A stretch of DNA of 53,162 nt from positions 1-53,162 of the forward strand of contig JAVBPE010000019.1 in the NCBI GenBank assembly GCA_031549865.1, read 5' to 3'. A program made the position numbers and the translations under genes. The DNA is from JAVBPE01 sp031549865. GTDB taxonomy: Bacteria; Bacillota_I; Bacilli_A; Acholeplasmatales; Anaeroplasmataceae. Shown here in pieces: positions 7,512-14,501 of the stretch (positions within the stretch are counted from its first letter, which is position 1; each line of letters starts with the position of its first letter). The notes beneath the pieces are model-generated. The model did not search any database and had not been told where the DNA came from. It worked only from the letters and a program-made list of their open reading frames with translations.

Positions 7512-7890
7512 ATGACAAATATAAAAAAGATAATTCTTTTCTTAGCCTTATACTATCATTATTCTTTATAACAATTAATGTTAAGTCATCATCATTTTTT
7601 GAAGATACCAAAGCTGAAGTAGCGTTTTATGTTATCAAGGTACCCTACCAGCATTTCATAATGATTTAGTAAGAGATACAGGATATCAAACTATTTATAC
7701 CAAATATAAAACAAGTAATAGTTTAGATTCATTTGGAAGTTTTACCGAGGAAAGACTCAGGGAAGTTATTATGTGGTATCACAGAGATTCTGATTTAATA
7801 TGGACTGATGTTAAAAACAACTTAGATATTGAACCACAATATTTAGAAGCAAATAAAGTCTTAGGATTATATTGGGATTCAATTATGTGA
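7512..7890 (+). pseudogene. Frameshifted gene for a small secreted protein
   Basis: AAGGAG at 7494-7499 precedes an ATG at 7512. Reading starts MTNIKKIILFLAL, shifts frame into LSLFFITINVKSSSFFEDTK, then shifts again near 7633 into YQGTLPAFHNDLV and stays open to a TGA at 7888. Joined, the pieces give a Lys-containing, hydrophobic signal-peptide-like N terminus and a roughly 100-residue charged, aromatic-rich mature part. Two frameshifts mark it as a pseudogene, unless the sequence contains errors. The family is not recognised. Confidence 0.5.
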
Positions 7891-7896
7891 TATAAT
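7888..7896 (+). promoter_or_regulatory. Extended -10 element upstream of CT module 3
   Basis: TGATATAAT at 7888-7896 fits TGnTATAAT. It could drive transcription through CT module 3 into its immunity gene. The -35 is weak. Confidence 0.4.
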
Positions 7897-7925
7897 ATGC
7901 TTGAAAATAATTCAAAATTGTTTAA

Positions 7926-8384
7926 GCATGGTCGCTCTATTGTAATAATAATCCGATTATGAGAAAAGACCCTATGGGTACGTCATGGAAATCATTTTGG
8001 AATGGTGTTGGTGACTGGTTTAATAATGTAGGGAACACGATCGAAAATGCTATGAGTTCTGCTTGGAATTGGACCACAAATATCGCATTACCTGCAATTG
8101 GTGGAATAAGTGGTTGGGCGGCATTTTTTGGAGCAGCAGGAATGTCTTTGTTAAGTGATAGAGTCAATGGTGTTAAAGCTAGTGGAACGACTTTGCTAAA
8201 AGCCTTAGCTGCTGGAGCAACAGCGGGCTTATTTGCTGGATTTAGTAATGGAGCTAGTAGTTATATGTTGAATGGATCAAAAGGTATTGTTGAAAAATTC
8301 TTTGTTAGTTATGTTTGTGCTGTAATTTTCTCTGGACATAATTTCGTAACTGACACGATAGTAAATCAAATAGTAGGATGGTAA
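7926..8384 (+). pseudogene. Displaced RHS CT toxin module 3 (orphan fragment)
   Basis: After a stop at 7923 the frame reads AWSLYCNNNPIMRKDPMG, which contains the core junction NNPIM but has lost the DSDGH part. The ATG at 7959 has no ribosome-binding site, so independent translation is unlikely. The 140-residue CT has a Trp-rich start (WKSFWNGVGDWFNN), then two to three hydrophobic Gly/Ala stretches (for example ALAAGATAGLFAGFSNGAS), and ends with IVNQIVGW. It is not recognised as an enzyme; membrane activity is inferred. It is directly followed by the module-3 immunity gene. Confidence 0.65.
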
Positions 8385-8387
8385 AAA

Positions 8388-8900
8388 ATGAAAAAAAACA
8401 AATTAAACACAGTGCCAAATGGCGTAATAATGGTATCAATGATAGGAATGATGTTAATTCTATCTATGATTTTATCTATAGTACTTTTGCCTAATTTAGA
8501 AGGATATGGGATGTTGGTTCTAGCTGTAATTTGCGTATTATCAATTGTCTATTATGTTAAGACTAAACATTTTAACTACATATCTTTTTCGAAAGATAGC
8601 ATTTACTATAAAAAAGAAAAGTACGATTGGCATGAGGTGTATGTTACGATGGCGTTTTCTAAACCAATATTTGCCAGAAACTCATATGATTATTATTTTT
8701 ACTTTAGTGACCATTACTTAACTGAAGAGGAATTGAAAAATGACAAAATAAAGAAAGCAGGTTTTTATCTAATTGTTACAAAGAAGAGATTAGGAATCCT
8801 ATTGCCGTTAATGACTAAAAAAATCGTTGTTATCAAGGAAGGGCCATATGGAAAAATAATTTATGATACTATTGTAAATTTTAATGATTCATTGAAGTAG
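8388..8900 (+). CDS. Putative immunity membrane protein (module 3)
   Basis: The ATG at 8388 is 3 bases after the CT stop, with AGGATGG as a fair ribosome-binding site. The 170-residue protein has two membrane segments (about 13-35 and 42-58), then a beta-rich cytosolic part with FSKDSIYYKKEKYDWHEVYV, the same strand-then-W-E/H pattern as the PH-like immunities of modules 1 and 6. It has an aromatic insert (NSYDYYFYFSDHY) not seen in those. The immunity role is inferred from position. Confidence 0.6.
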   Translation: MKKNKLNTVPNGVIMVSMIGMMLILSMILSIVLLPNLEGYGMLVLAVICVLSIVYYVKTKHFNYISFSKDSIYYKKEKYDWHEVYVTMAFSKPIFARNSYDYYFYFSDHYLTEEELKNDKIKKAGFYLIVTKKRLGILLPLMTKKIVVIKEGPYGKIIYDTIVNFNDSLK

Positions 8901-8942
8901 GTGTTCTATCCAAAATAATGCCAGAAACATAGCGGTAATGTG

Positions 8943-9001
8943 CGCGCATGATATCGTAAATGTGCAGTCAATGGTGTTTTAACCTGCTGGCAACATGCGC
9001 G
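8943..9001. repeat. GC-rich nested inverted repeat between modules 3 and 4
   Basis: CGCGCATG at 8943-8950 pairs perfectly with CATGCGCG at 8994-9001; inside, GCAG pairs with CTGC. It is unusually GC-rich for this locus and lies in the intermodule position where R2 copies occur elsewhere. The rest of 8901-9090 shows no gene. Confidence 0.5.
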
Positions 9002-9090
9002 TGAATGCCATTTCAGTAACTATCAAAAATAGTACTCAAATATTATATGTATTAGTTTTAAAAAACGCACGGTTATTGTAGGTTCTTTAA

Positions 9091-9828
9091 TATAGTGACG
9101 TCGAGACATCTATGTTTTATTGTAACTCGCGTTATTACGACCATGAAATTGGTCGTTGGATATCTCCAGATTCAATCGATTACTTAGACCTAGAATCAAT
9201 TAATGGACTTAATCTATATACCTATTGTGGAAATAATCCAATAATGTATACAGATAGCGACGGGCATATGCCAAAATGGGCGCAATGGCTAATCAGGGGT
9301 GGATTAATAGTTGGAGCAATTGTACTTACAATTGCTGCCACGGCCGGTCTTGGCGTATCGATTGCTGGTGCTACAGTAGGAACCGCCACCGGTGCATTGA
9401 TTAGTGCTGGAACACAAATATTCACAAATAGATTTGATAATTTTAGTTGGAGAGAGGTAGGATTAGGTGTTCTAAAAGGTGGTATAGCTGGTGGTATCGC
9501 AGGAGGTCTATTTGGTGCGATACAATACGGATTATCTGCTAGCAAGATTGCGAATGGAGTATCACGCTTGAATTCTGCTCAAACGAGATTAGATAATGCT
9601 TTAAACCCATTAAGCAACGTTAAGAATTTTGCTAAGATGCCATTTAGTGGGGCCAATATAGCTAGAACGGTAGGACAAACAGTGAGTAATTATAATAGTG
9701 CTTATTCAGCTTTTGTATTAGCCAAAGGAACTTATTCTTTTGTAAAAGTTGGTATTAATATAATTTATTTTGGACTTGAAAATCTTACAAGTGAATTTAT
9801 TGGAATGGGATTAGGGTTGTTATTTTAG
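9091..9828 (+). CDS. Displaced RHS core-tail plus CT toxin, module 4
   Basis: Core similarity starts at about 9091 (YSDVETSMFYCNSRYYD) and runs through GRWISPDS, INGLNLYTYCGNNPIM and TDSDGH, so this module keeps about 50 residues of core, the longest of the displaced set. A stop at 9088 separates it from anything upstream, and no clear ribosome-binding site precedes the ATG at 9112. The CT is Gly/Ala-rich with two hydrophobic segments, then a polar helical stretch (SRLNSAQTRLDNALNPLSN) and a hydrophobic end. The toxin class is not recognised. It is followed by a small gene at 9838 with AGGAGG. Confidence 0.7.
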   Translation, partial: YSDVETSMFYCNSRYYDHEIGRWISPDSIDYLDLESINGLNLYTYCGNNPIMYTDSDGHMPKWAQWLIRGGLIVGAIVLTIAATAGLGVSIAGATVGTATGALISAGTQIFTNRFDNFSWREVGLGVLKGGIAGGIAGGLFGAIQYGLSASKIANGVSRLNSAQTRLDNALNPLSNVKNFAKMPFSGANIARTVGQTVSNYNSAYSAFVLAKGTYSFVKVGINIIYFGLENLTSEFIGMGLGLLF

Positions 9829-9837
9829 GAGGGTACT

Positions 9838-10155
9838 ATGAAAAATAATGAAGATATAGAATTTAAAAAAGCAATTTTTTCTTTTAATAAAATAATTATT
9901 AAAAAGAGAAAAGAAAATATTATAATAAATTTGGATAATATTAAAAAGATGTATTACGCTAAATTCACGATAAGAAATTATTTATCTTTAGGCTTCGGAG
10001 ACTGGAGAAGCACAGGCTTTTTATACATAGATTTAAAAGAAAAAGTGAACAAAAAAAAAGGATATAGTCTATTTATAAGATATAAAGATATAGAAAAATT
10101 GCCTAAGGAAATATATGAAAAAATAAAATTTTATATCCCTGATGAACCATGGTAA
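9838..10155 (+). CDS. Putative soluble immunity protein (module 4)
   Basis: The 105-residue Lys-rich protein starts 9 bases after the CT stop, behind TAGGAGGG. It has no membrane segment, unlike the immunities of modules 1-3 and 6. Alternating beta-type stretches (KAIFSFNKIIIKKRKENIII, NLDNIKKMYYAKF) suggest a PH-like or small beta fold close to the soluble half of those proteins. The immunity role is inferred from position only. Confidence 0.55.
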   Translation: MKNNEDIEFKKAIFSFNKIIIKKRKENIIINLDNIKKMYYAKFTIRNYLSLGFGDWRSTGFLYIDLKEKVNKKKGYSLFIRYKDIEKLPKEIYEKIKFYIPDEPW

Positions 10156-10227
10156 TCAAAAATATTTTAATTAAGTAATTACAATATTTATTCTAATTTA
10201 AAATTGTAGATACAACTTTAATTAATT

Positions 10228-10430
10228 ACCATGATGGCAGGAACTAGCTACACCTTTTCGACATAGAATCTAAAACAAAATAATTGAACGTGCCTATAAA
10301 AACTAACCATTTTTCAACAATCCAGTTTGGTGCCCCAGTTTAGGAAAACTCGCGAAAAGCATGGACTTACTAATAAGCCATGCTCGCGAGTACTAAACTA
10401 TGCCAAACGCATTTGAAATAGGGATTTATG
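10228..10430 (+). repeat. 200-bp hairpin repeat R2, copy B
   Basis: This is the second copy of the repeat at 1314-1515. The hairpin at 10325-10408 pairs GTTTGG/CCAAAC, AGTTTAG/CTAAACT, ACTCGCGA/TCGCGAGT and GCATGG/CCATGC. Against copy A, T-A becomes C-G in the CGCG arm and A-T becomes G-C in the CATGG arm, keeping pairing. The copy ends at GGATTTATG, whose ATG is the first codon of the next frame. Confidence 0.75.
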
Positions 10431-10838
10431 TTTGGCGCTATTGCAGGAGCTGTAATAGGTGGAACTTGGAGATATACACACTTCGCTTTACAAGAATTGG
10501 GGAAAATGGCAATCAAAGCACATAGTAGTACGATTGGTAAAATTTCCAATCATTTAAGTCAATTTGATTATGCTCCCAATGATTCTATGATTGGAAGATT
10601 GCAAAATGTGTATCAAAGTGGATCTAAACTAACTTGTGCGGATAGAAATTTTTTTATACATGAATTGAGAGAAGCAACTCTTATGGCTAAAGGATTAGCT
10701 GCAAGCGAAGCACATTTAGCAACATTAGCATATCACCAAATGTCTAGATTTGCTATTTATCATCCTGCAGTTATACAAGCGTTTGGTTCGTTATATTTTA
10801 ACTTAGGTTGGTTTGCTTATTGGGGACTAACACAATAA
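10428..10838 (+). CDS. CT toxin module 5, without core junction
   Basis: The 136-residue frame begins at an ATG contributed by the end of repeat R2-B, with no clear ribosome-binding site. It starts with a Gly/Ala segment (FGAIAGAVIGGTW) like the other CT regions, but then differs: a polar helical part and a conserved-looking block FIHELREATLMAKG, AHLATLAYHQ and IYHPAVI. The spaced His/Glu residues (HE, AH, YHP) look like an enzyme active site, but I cannot assign a family. It ends 15 bases before a gene with a strong ribosome-binding site. It may be a CT fused to the repeat by deletion of the core. Confidence 0.5.
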   Translation: MFGAIAGAVIGGTWRYTHFALQELGKMAIKAHSSTIGKISNHLSQFDYAPNDSMIGRLQNVYQSGSKLTCADRNFFIHELREATLMAKGLAASEAHLATLAYHQMSRFAIYHPAVIQAFGSLYFNLGWFAYWGLTQ

Positions 10839-10853
10839 AAAAGGAGCAATAAT

Positions 10854-11405
10854 ATGGAAAAAATAATTTCATTTAAATCGATGATTTATAAAAAAGAAAC
10901 TGAAACTAAACGTATTAAACTTTGGTTTGATGAATTTCCAAAAATAAAAAATGTAAATTCAAATGTTTTTTGTGAAAAAATATCATTGTTATGTAATCAG
11001 CTAAAGAACTATAAAAAAATATGCATAGAATTGTCTTTTTTAAGGCACGCAAGTAATTATGCATTGCTCGGATTTGAATATTTGCCCAGTGATGATAATT
11101 ATTTAGAAGTAGATATTAGTTATAGCGATAAAAATTCCGAAAAATATATAAATGATCATTTGTTTGGGGCTGAAACTAAATATTGTGGATTGCCAAAAGA
11201 ATATGTTGCACCTATTTTTGAAGAAGTGAAAAAAAAATTCGATAATAATTATATGTTATCAGGAAAAATAATATTTAATATTTCTGCTAATTGTGAAATT
11301 GGATCTAGTGAAATGATTTTTCGCAAAGCAACACAAATGCTTTTAAATATTTTTTTTGATAATATAACTGACGAGAATGAAATAAAAAAAATGTTAGACA
11401 TATAA
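10854..11405 (+). CDS. Putative immunity protein (module 5)
   Basis: The 183-residue soluble acidic protein has AAAAGGAGC before its ATG. There are no membrane segments. Mixed alpha/beta pattern with LLGFEYLPSDDNYLEVDISY and a Cys-containing strand near the middle. It is not recognised as a known Imm family. Its soluble nature fits a partner for the enzyme-like CT at 10428 rather than for the membrane-type CTs. The immunity role is inferred from position. Confidence 0.55.
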   Translation: MEKIISFKSMIYKKETETKRIKLWFDEFPKIKNVNSNVFCEKISLLCNQLKNYKKICIELSFLRHASNYALLGFEYLPSDDNYLEVDISYSDKNSEKYINDHLFGAETKYCGLPKEYVAPIFEEVKKKFDNNYMLSGKIIFNISANCEIGSSEMIFRKATQMLLNIFFDNITDENEIKKMLDI

Positions 11406-11419
11406 TTAATCACTATGAG

Positions 11420-11450
11420 AAACTAGAAATTAAAAACTTCTAGTTTTTTT
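11420..11450 (+). terminator. Terminator after immunity gene 5
   Basis: AAACTAGAA pairs perfectly with TTCTAGTTT over a 9-base loop, followed by a T run. Confidence 0.8.
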
Positions 11451-11506
11451 ATATATTCGACCATTTCGGCACATTCCAAAGAAGTGCTTAATTTCATGGC
11501 GACACT
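11446..11506 (+). repeat. 60-bp post-terminator repeat R1, copy 2
   Basis: It shares TATATTC..CCATTT.GGCACATTC, then AGTGCTT and TTCATGG.GA with copy 1 at 1251. The GCAC/GTGC stem is kept. Confidence 0.65.
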
Positions 11507-11584
11507 ATGAAGTTGAATACTCTTTTCTTTTATAATCGCTTTAAAAATGATATAATTACACTAAGAACCACAGCATTTATTTAG

Positions 11585-11683
11585 TTAGATTACCGTTATA
11601 AATTGATAGTGATATTTGGTTTTAAATTAAAAACAGCTCAAAATGGTAATTATGCAAAACTTGCTAAGTATGTCACACAATAA
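11585..11683 (+). pseudogene. Possible remnant of a CT toxin tail
   Basis: A 32-codon open stretch between stops reads LDYRYKLIVIFGFKLKTAQN and ends AKLAKYVTQ. It has no start codon or ribosome-binding site and sits about 120 bases before an orphan immunity-type gene. The composition looks coding (the eroded end of a CT domain), but similarity cannot be shown here. The rest of 11507-11802 shows nothing else. Confidence 0.3.
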
Positions 11684-11802
11684 TAGCAGCAAGTAAAACG
11701 TTTTATGCAGCACATTCAACAATTGAAGGATATTATGAAAGAATTAGCATATCTTTTGTCAAAAGAGATTTTCTATGTGCCTTTATTTTAGGAGGTAAAT
11801 TT

Positions 11803-12141
11803 ATGAATAGTAATAAAAAAAATATGGATGAAATCACTTCATTAGCAAGAAAAAAATTGGATGAGTGGTTATTTATTCAAAATTATAATTTCTTTAAGTC
11901 CATGGGGTCATGGATGGAATTTAATAAGAATTTAATATTATATATATTCTTTGTAGCGGATGTAGATTTAAAATTAGCAGAGCAAAATAACTTTTTAGAA
12001 ATAACAAAAAATCAACATCGCATTATTCTAGAAGGATTAGGAGTTAATGAGAATGATATAGTTAGAATTGAATATCATTTCGATTCAGATGAAAATGTTC
12101 AAAAAAATTATCAGGGAAGTTATTTTTACAGATTAAGATAA
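11803..12141 (+). CDS. Orphan immunity-type protein with conserved C-terminal tail (copy 1)
   Basis: The 112-residue soluble protein starts behind TAGGAGGT. It is mostly helical, with KKLDEWLFIQNYNFFKS near the start. It ends in FDSDENVQKNYQGSYFYRLR, which is repeated almost exactly at the end of the gene at 13173. The N-terminal three quarters of the two proteins are very different, although spacing is similar. No intact CT module lies directly upstream; only the short remnant at 11585 does. This tail style is seen in small immunity-like proteins of polymorphic-toxin loci, but I cannot name the family. The function is inferred from locus context. Confidence 0.55.
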   Translation: MNSNKKNMDEITSLARKKLDEWLFIQNYNFFKSMGSWMEFNKNLILYIFFVADVDLKLAEQNNFLEITKNQHRIILEGLGVNENDIVRIEYHFDSDENVQKNYQGSYFYRLR

Positions 12142-12165
12142 TATTTTATAAGAAGCAAAAACTTA
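12082..12165 (+). repeat. 84-bp shared immunity-tail repeat, copy 1
   Basis: It covers the last 20 codons, the stop, and 24 bases downstream of the gene at 11803. It matches 13473-13556 at 81 of 84 positions by manual alignment. Confidence 0.8.
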
Positions 12166-12206
12166 CTTTGTTTCTTTCTTTTAAAAATTGTTTGAATAAT
12201 AGTTAA

Positions 12207-12638
12207 TTTATATCTTTAAATTTATATTATTATTGTAATAATAACCCAATAATATATCCAGATAGCACTGGACATTTTGTAATAACTTCGACAATGATTT
12301 TCTTTGGACTGATGGCAATAGGTACTGTTGTTGGTGGATTTACTGGCAATATAGTAAGTCAGGCAATATCTTATGGTAATGTTGAACTTATGCCAGCATT
12401 GGCGCAAGGATTACTTAGTGGATTTACTGCTGCAGCTTCAACAGGTGCCCTTTCATTATCGGGCCTTTTTCCAAAAACAGGTAGTTTTAAAGCTGATTTT
12501 GTGAGTAATTTAGCTTTATGGTCAAAACCAGGAACTCCTTATTTATCTAGAGGAGCATCATTGATTGGAATATCTGCTTCAATTTGGTTTGCGAATTATT
12601 CGTTACCGAGTACAAATTCATTAAGAGAAAATAATTAG
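12207..12638 (+). pseudogene. Displaced RHS CT toxin module 6 (orphan fragment)
   Basis: After a stop at 12204 the frame runs through YYYCNNNPIIYPDSTGHF, a decayed core junction, into a CT of about 120 residues. The first ATG (12294) is inside the CT and lacks a ribosome-binding site. The CT begins with a strong membrane segment (MIFFGLMAIGTVVGGFTG), followed by small-residue stretches (LAQGLLSGFTAAASTGALSL). It is shorter than modules 1, 2 and 4. The immunity gene at 12647 starts 8 bases after its stop, with AGGAGG overlapping the stop codon. Confidence 0.7.
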
Positions 12639-12646
12639 GAGGATAA

Positions 12647-13117
12647 ATGAAAAAATATCATGGGTCATTAGGAATTTTCTATCTAGTATTAGTATTTACT
12701 TTATTAGGCTTTTCAATATTTATAACGTTATTTTATATATCGAATATAAGAGATAGTATCTATTATATAATTGCTTGCATATTGATGTTAGTAGTATTGC
12801 CTTTAATCCTTTTGTTGATAATGTATAAATTATGCTTTACTACTATTGTGATAAACGAAAAAGGTATAATAAAAAGCAGATTCAATAAAACTATTTTATT
12901 TATATCTTGGGAAGAATTAGTAGATATAAAATTATATAACCCTATTAATCCATGGATAGTTTTTTCTAAAAAGAAATTAGATGGAGTAGGGATTGAAACA
13001 GCAAGATTTTTTATGAAAACTATATCGCTTGTTTATGTAGATGATATTGGAGATGATATATTAAGATATTGCACTAATGAAAAATTGTTACATGAATTGA
13101 ATATTAAAAAATCATAA
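12647..13117 (+). CDS. Putative RHS immunity protein, membrane-anchored with PH-like domain (module 6)
   Basis: The 156-residue protein has AGGAGG at 12637-12642. It carries two membrane segments (about 10-33 and 40-62), then TIVINEKGI, ISWEELVDI and WIVFSKKKLDG blocks that match, in order and spacing, the module-1 immunity at 696. The two proteins are clear homologues serving separate CT modules, which supports a real protective role for this fold. The toxins they accompany share only the membrane-segment character. Confidence 0.65.
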   Translation: MKKYHGSLGIFYLVLVFTLLGFSIFITLFYISNIRDSIYYIIACILMLVVLPLILLLIMYKLCFTTIVINEKGIIKSRFNKTILFISWEELVDIKLYNPINPWIVFSKKKLDGVGIETARFFMKTISLVYVDDIGDDILRYCTNEKLLHELNIKKS

Positions 13118-13172
13118 TTATTATTATCTACAAATTTACCATTATTTTAGTCTTAATGAAAGGGAAAAAAAC

Positions 13173-13532
13173 ATGAGAAATAATAAACTATTTGAAATGG
13201 AAGAATTACAAAGAAAACAAGATAATTTTGTGAATTTGGCAGAAATAAAAATGAATCAATTTTTTAATGATAATCTATATCCAATTTTCAAAATTATGCA
13301 TATTTCTATTTATGGCATAAAATTATATATTTATATTTTTTATAAAAAAAATTTTGATCTTCAAAATGCTGTACAAAATGGATATGATATAATTATAAAA
13401 GAAAAATATTTGTCAACGCTAAAAGAATTGGGGTATTTTAATGATTATAATCATGAAGTGTTTTTTGAATTTGATTCAGATGAAAATGTTCAAAAACATT
13501 ATGAGGGAAGTTATTTTTACAGATTAAGATAA
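13173..13532 (+). CDS. Orphan immunity-type protein with conserved C-terminal tail (copy 2)
   Basis: The 119-residue protein starts behind AAAGGG. It has a helical charged N terminus and a hydrophobic, aromatic centre (GIKLYIYIFYKKNF), then the same tail as the gene at 11803: FDSDENVQKHYEGSYFYRLR. No CT fragment precedes it; it directly follows the module-6 immunity gene. The identical tail on otherwise divergent proteins suggests mosaic evolution by recombination. The function is inferred from context. Confidence 0.55.
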   Translation: MRNNKLFEMEELQRKQDNFVNLAEIKMNQFFNDNLYPIFKIMHISIYGIKLYIYIFYKKNFDLQNAVQNGYDIIIKEKYLSTLKELGYFNDYNHEVFFEFDSDENVQKHYEGSYFYRLR

Positions 13533-13556
13533 TATTTTATAAAAAGCAAAAACTTA
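13473..13556 (+). repeat. 84-bp shared immunity-tail repeat, copy 2
   Basis: Matches 12082-12165 at 81 of 84 positions, continuing past the stop codon into noncoding sequence. The region from 13557 to 13791 holds nothing I recognise. Confidence 0.8.
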
Positions 13557-13791
13557 ATCTAAAAAGTGATTTATCTAAAATAAACATTAGAAAGTTTAGA
13601 ACGACAACAAAGATTTTATTAAATAAAAAAGAATGAAAATGGTTAGTAAATATTTTAAGTAAGTTAATAATCTAAATAATTTGATAACAATTACACCTTT
13701 GTGAATATGATACAGAAAAAGCGAAATTATAGATTATTGGCCAGGCTTTAATAAGTGTTAAGTTCTTTTTAATACCTTAGGAGGTTTAAAT

Positions 13792-14181
13792 ATGGGAATG
13801 GAAAGTTTTTATATAAATATAACAATGAATGGAATTGTTACTAAAGCTAAATCATTAGATTTATTATTAGAGATTAAAGAAAACGAAGTTTTAGAATCAA
13901 CTATTGAATTCTCATTAATATCTTTTTTTGAAGGATGTCAAATTATATATGAATTTATTATTTCTAATCAAAATTTTCTCATATCACTTGAAAGTAACCA
14001 AATTCCATTAAAAGATAATTTAAACTCATTTCTAGATTTCTTTAATAAAATGTATGAAATTTGGATAGATAAGCTTAATGATTTTAACAATAGATATGGA
14101 AAAATATTAATTAATTCTGGAGAAGATTTTTATAAAAAATATAAAAGAATAAAGAAAAAAATTATTAAACTAAATTCTTGA
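13792..14181 (+). CDS. Orphan immunity-type or hypothetical protein
   Basis: The 129-residue protein starts behind AGGAGG (7-base spacing). Beta-type start (ESFYINITMNGIV), a helical centre with hydrophobic FFEGCQIIYEFIIS, and a very basic C terminus (KKYKRIKKKIIKLN). It has no membrane segment and is not recognised. It closes the RHS locus and is followed by a strong terminator and an R1 repeat, exactly as immunity genes 1 and 5 are. That is the reason to call it immunity-type. Confidence 0.5.
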   Translation: MGMESFYINITMNGIVTKAKSLDLLLEIKENEVLESTIEFSLISFFEGCQIIYEFIISNQNFLISLESNQIPLKDNLNSFLDFFNKMYEIWIDKLNDFNNRYGKILINSGEDFYKKYKRIKKKIIKLNS

Positions 14182-14202
14182 ATTACCTAAGCTACTAAAA
14201 TA

Positions 14203-14240
14203 TAAGGGCAGAAAACTTTTATGTTTTCTGCCCTTATTAT
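14203..14240. terminator. Strong terminator at the end of the RHS locus
   Basis: TAAGGGCAGAAAAC pairs perfectly with GTTTTCTGCCCTTA over a 6-base loop. The stem is AT-flanked on both sides and could act in both directions. Confidence 0.85.
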
Positions 14241-14290
14241 ATAACCAAGGATTTCAGCACATCCGTAAAGGTGCTTTAATTTAATGGTGA
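14236..14290 (+). repeat. 60-bp post-terminator repeat R1, copy 3
   Basis: It keeps ATTTCAGCACATCCGTAAAG, then GTGCTTTAATT and ATGGTGA, more diverged than copies 1 and 2. It is placed directly after the terminator. The region 14291-14394 shows no gene. Confidence 0.55.
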
Positions 14291-14394
14291 AGTTGCAAAG
14301 TAAAAGTAGACAAAAAGATAACGAAGTTAGTTAAAATCTTTATTAAGTTTTATGATATTGTTTTTCCAAAATAGACAAGCAAAATAATTAGGAT

Positions 14395-14457
14395 AAAAAG
14401 AGCTAAAAATTCATAAATTTCTCAATTAGAAATTTATTCCTTCACAGCTCTTTTTTT
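14395..14457. terminator. Terminator for the reverse-strand gene (bidirectional form)
   Basis: AAAAAGAGCT at 14395-14404 pairs with AGCTCTTTTT at 14446-14455, with an inner AATTTCT/AGAAATT arm. A tracts on one side and T tracts on the other make it usable from both strands; it lies 45 bases past the stop of the gene at 14502. Confidence 0.75.
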
Positions 14458-14501
14458 ATTTGCTCACTATTAAGGTACCATAGTTAAGTGAGTTCTTTAA
14501 A

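Noticed and set aside
1..14290. CRISPR array from the many repeats
   Set aside because: Repeats are long, few, differently spaced and tied to gene ends; there are no regular spacers and no cas genes.
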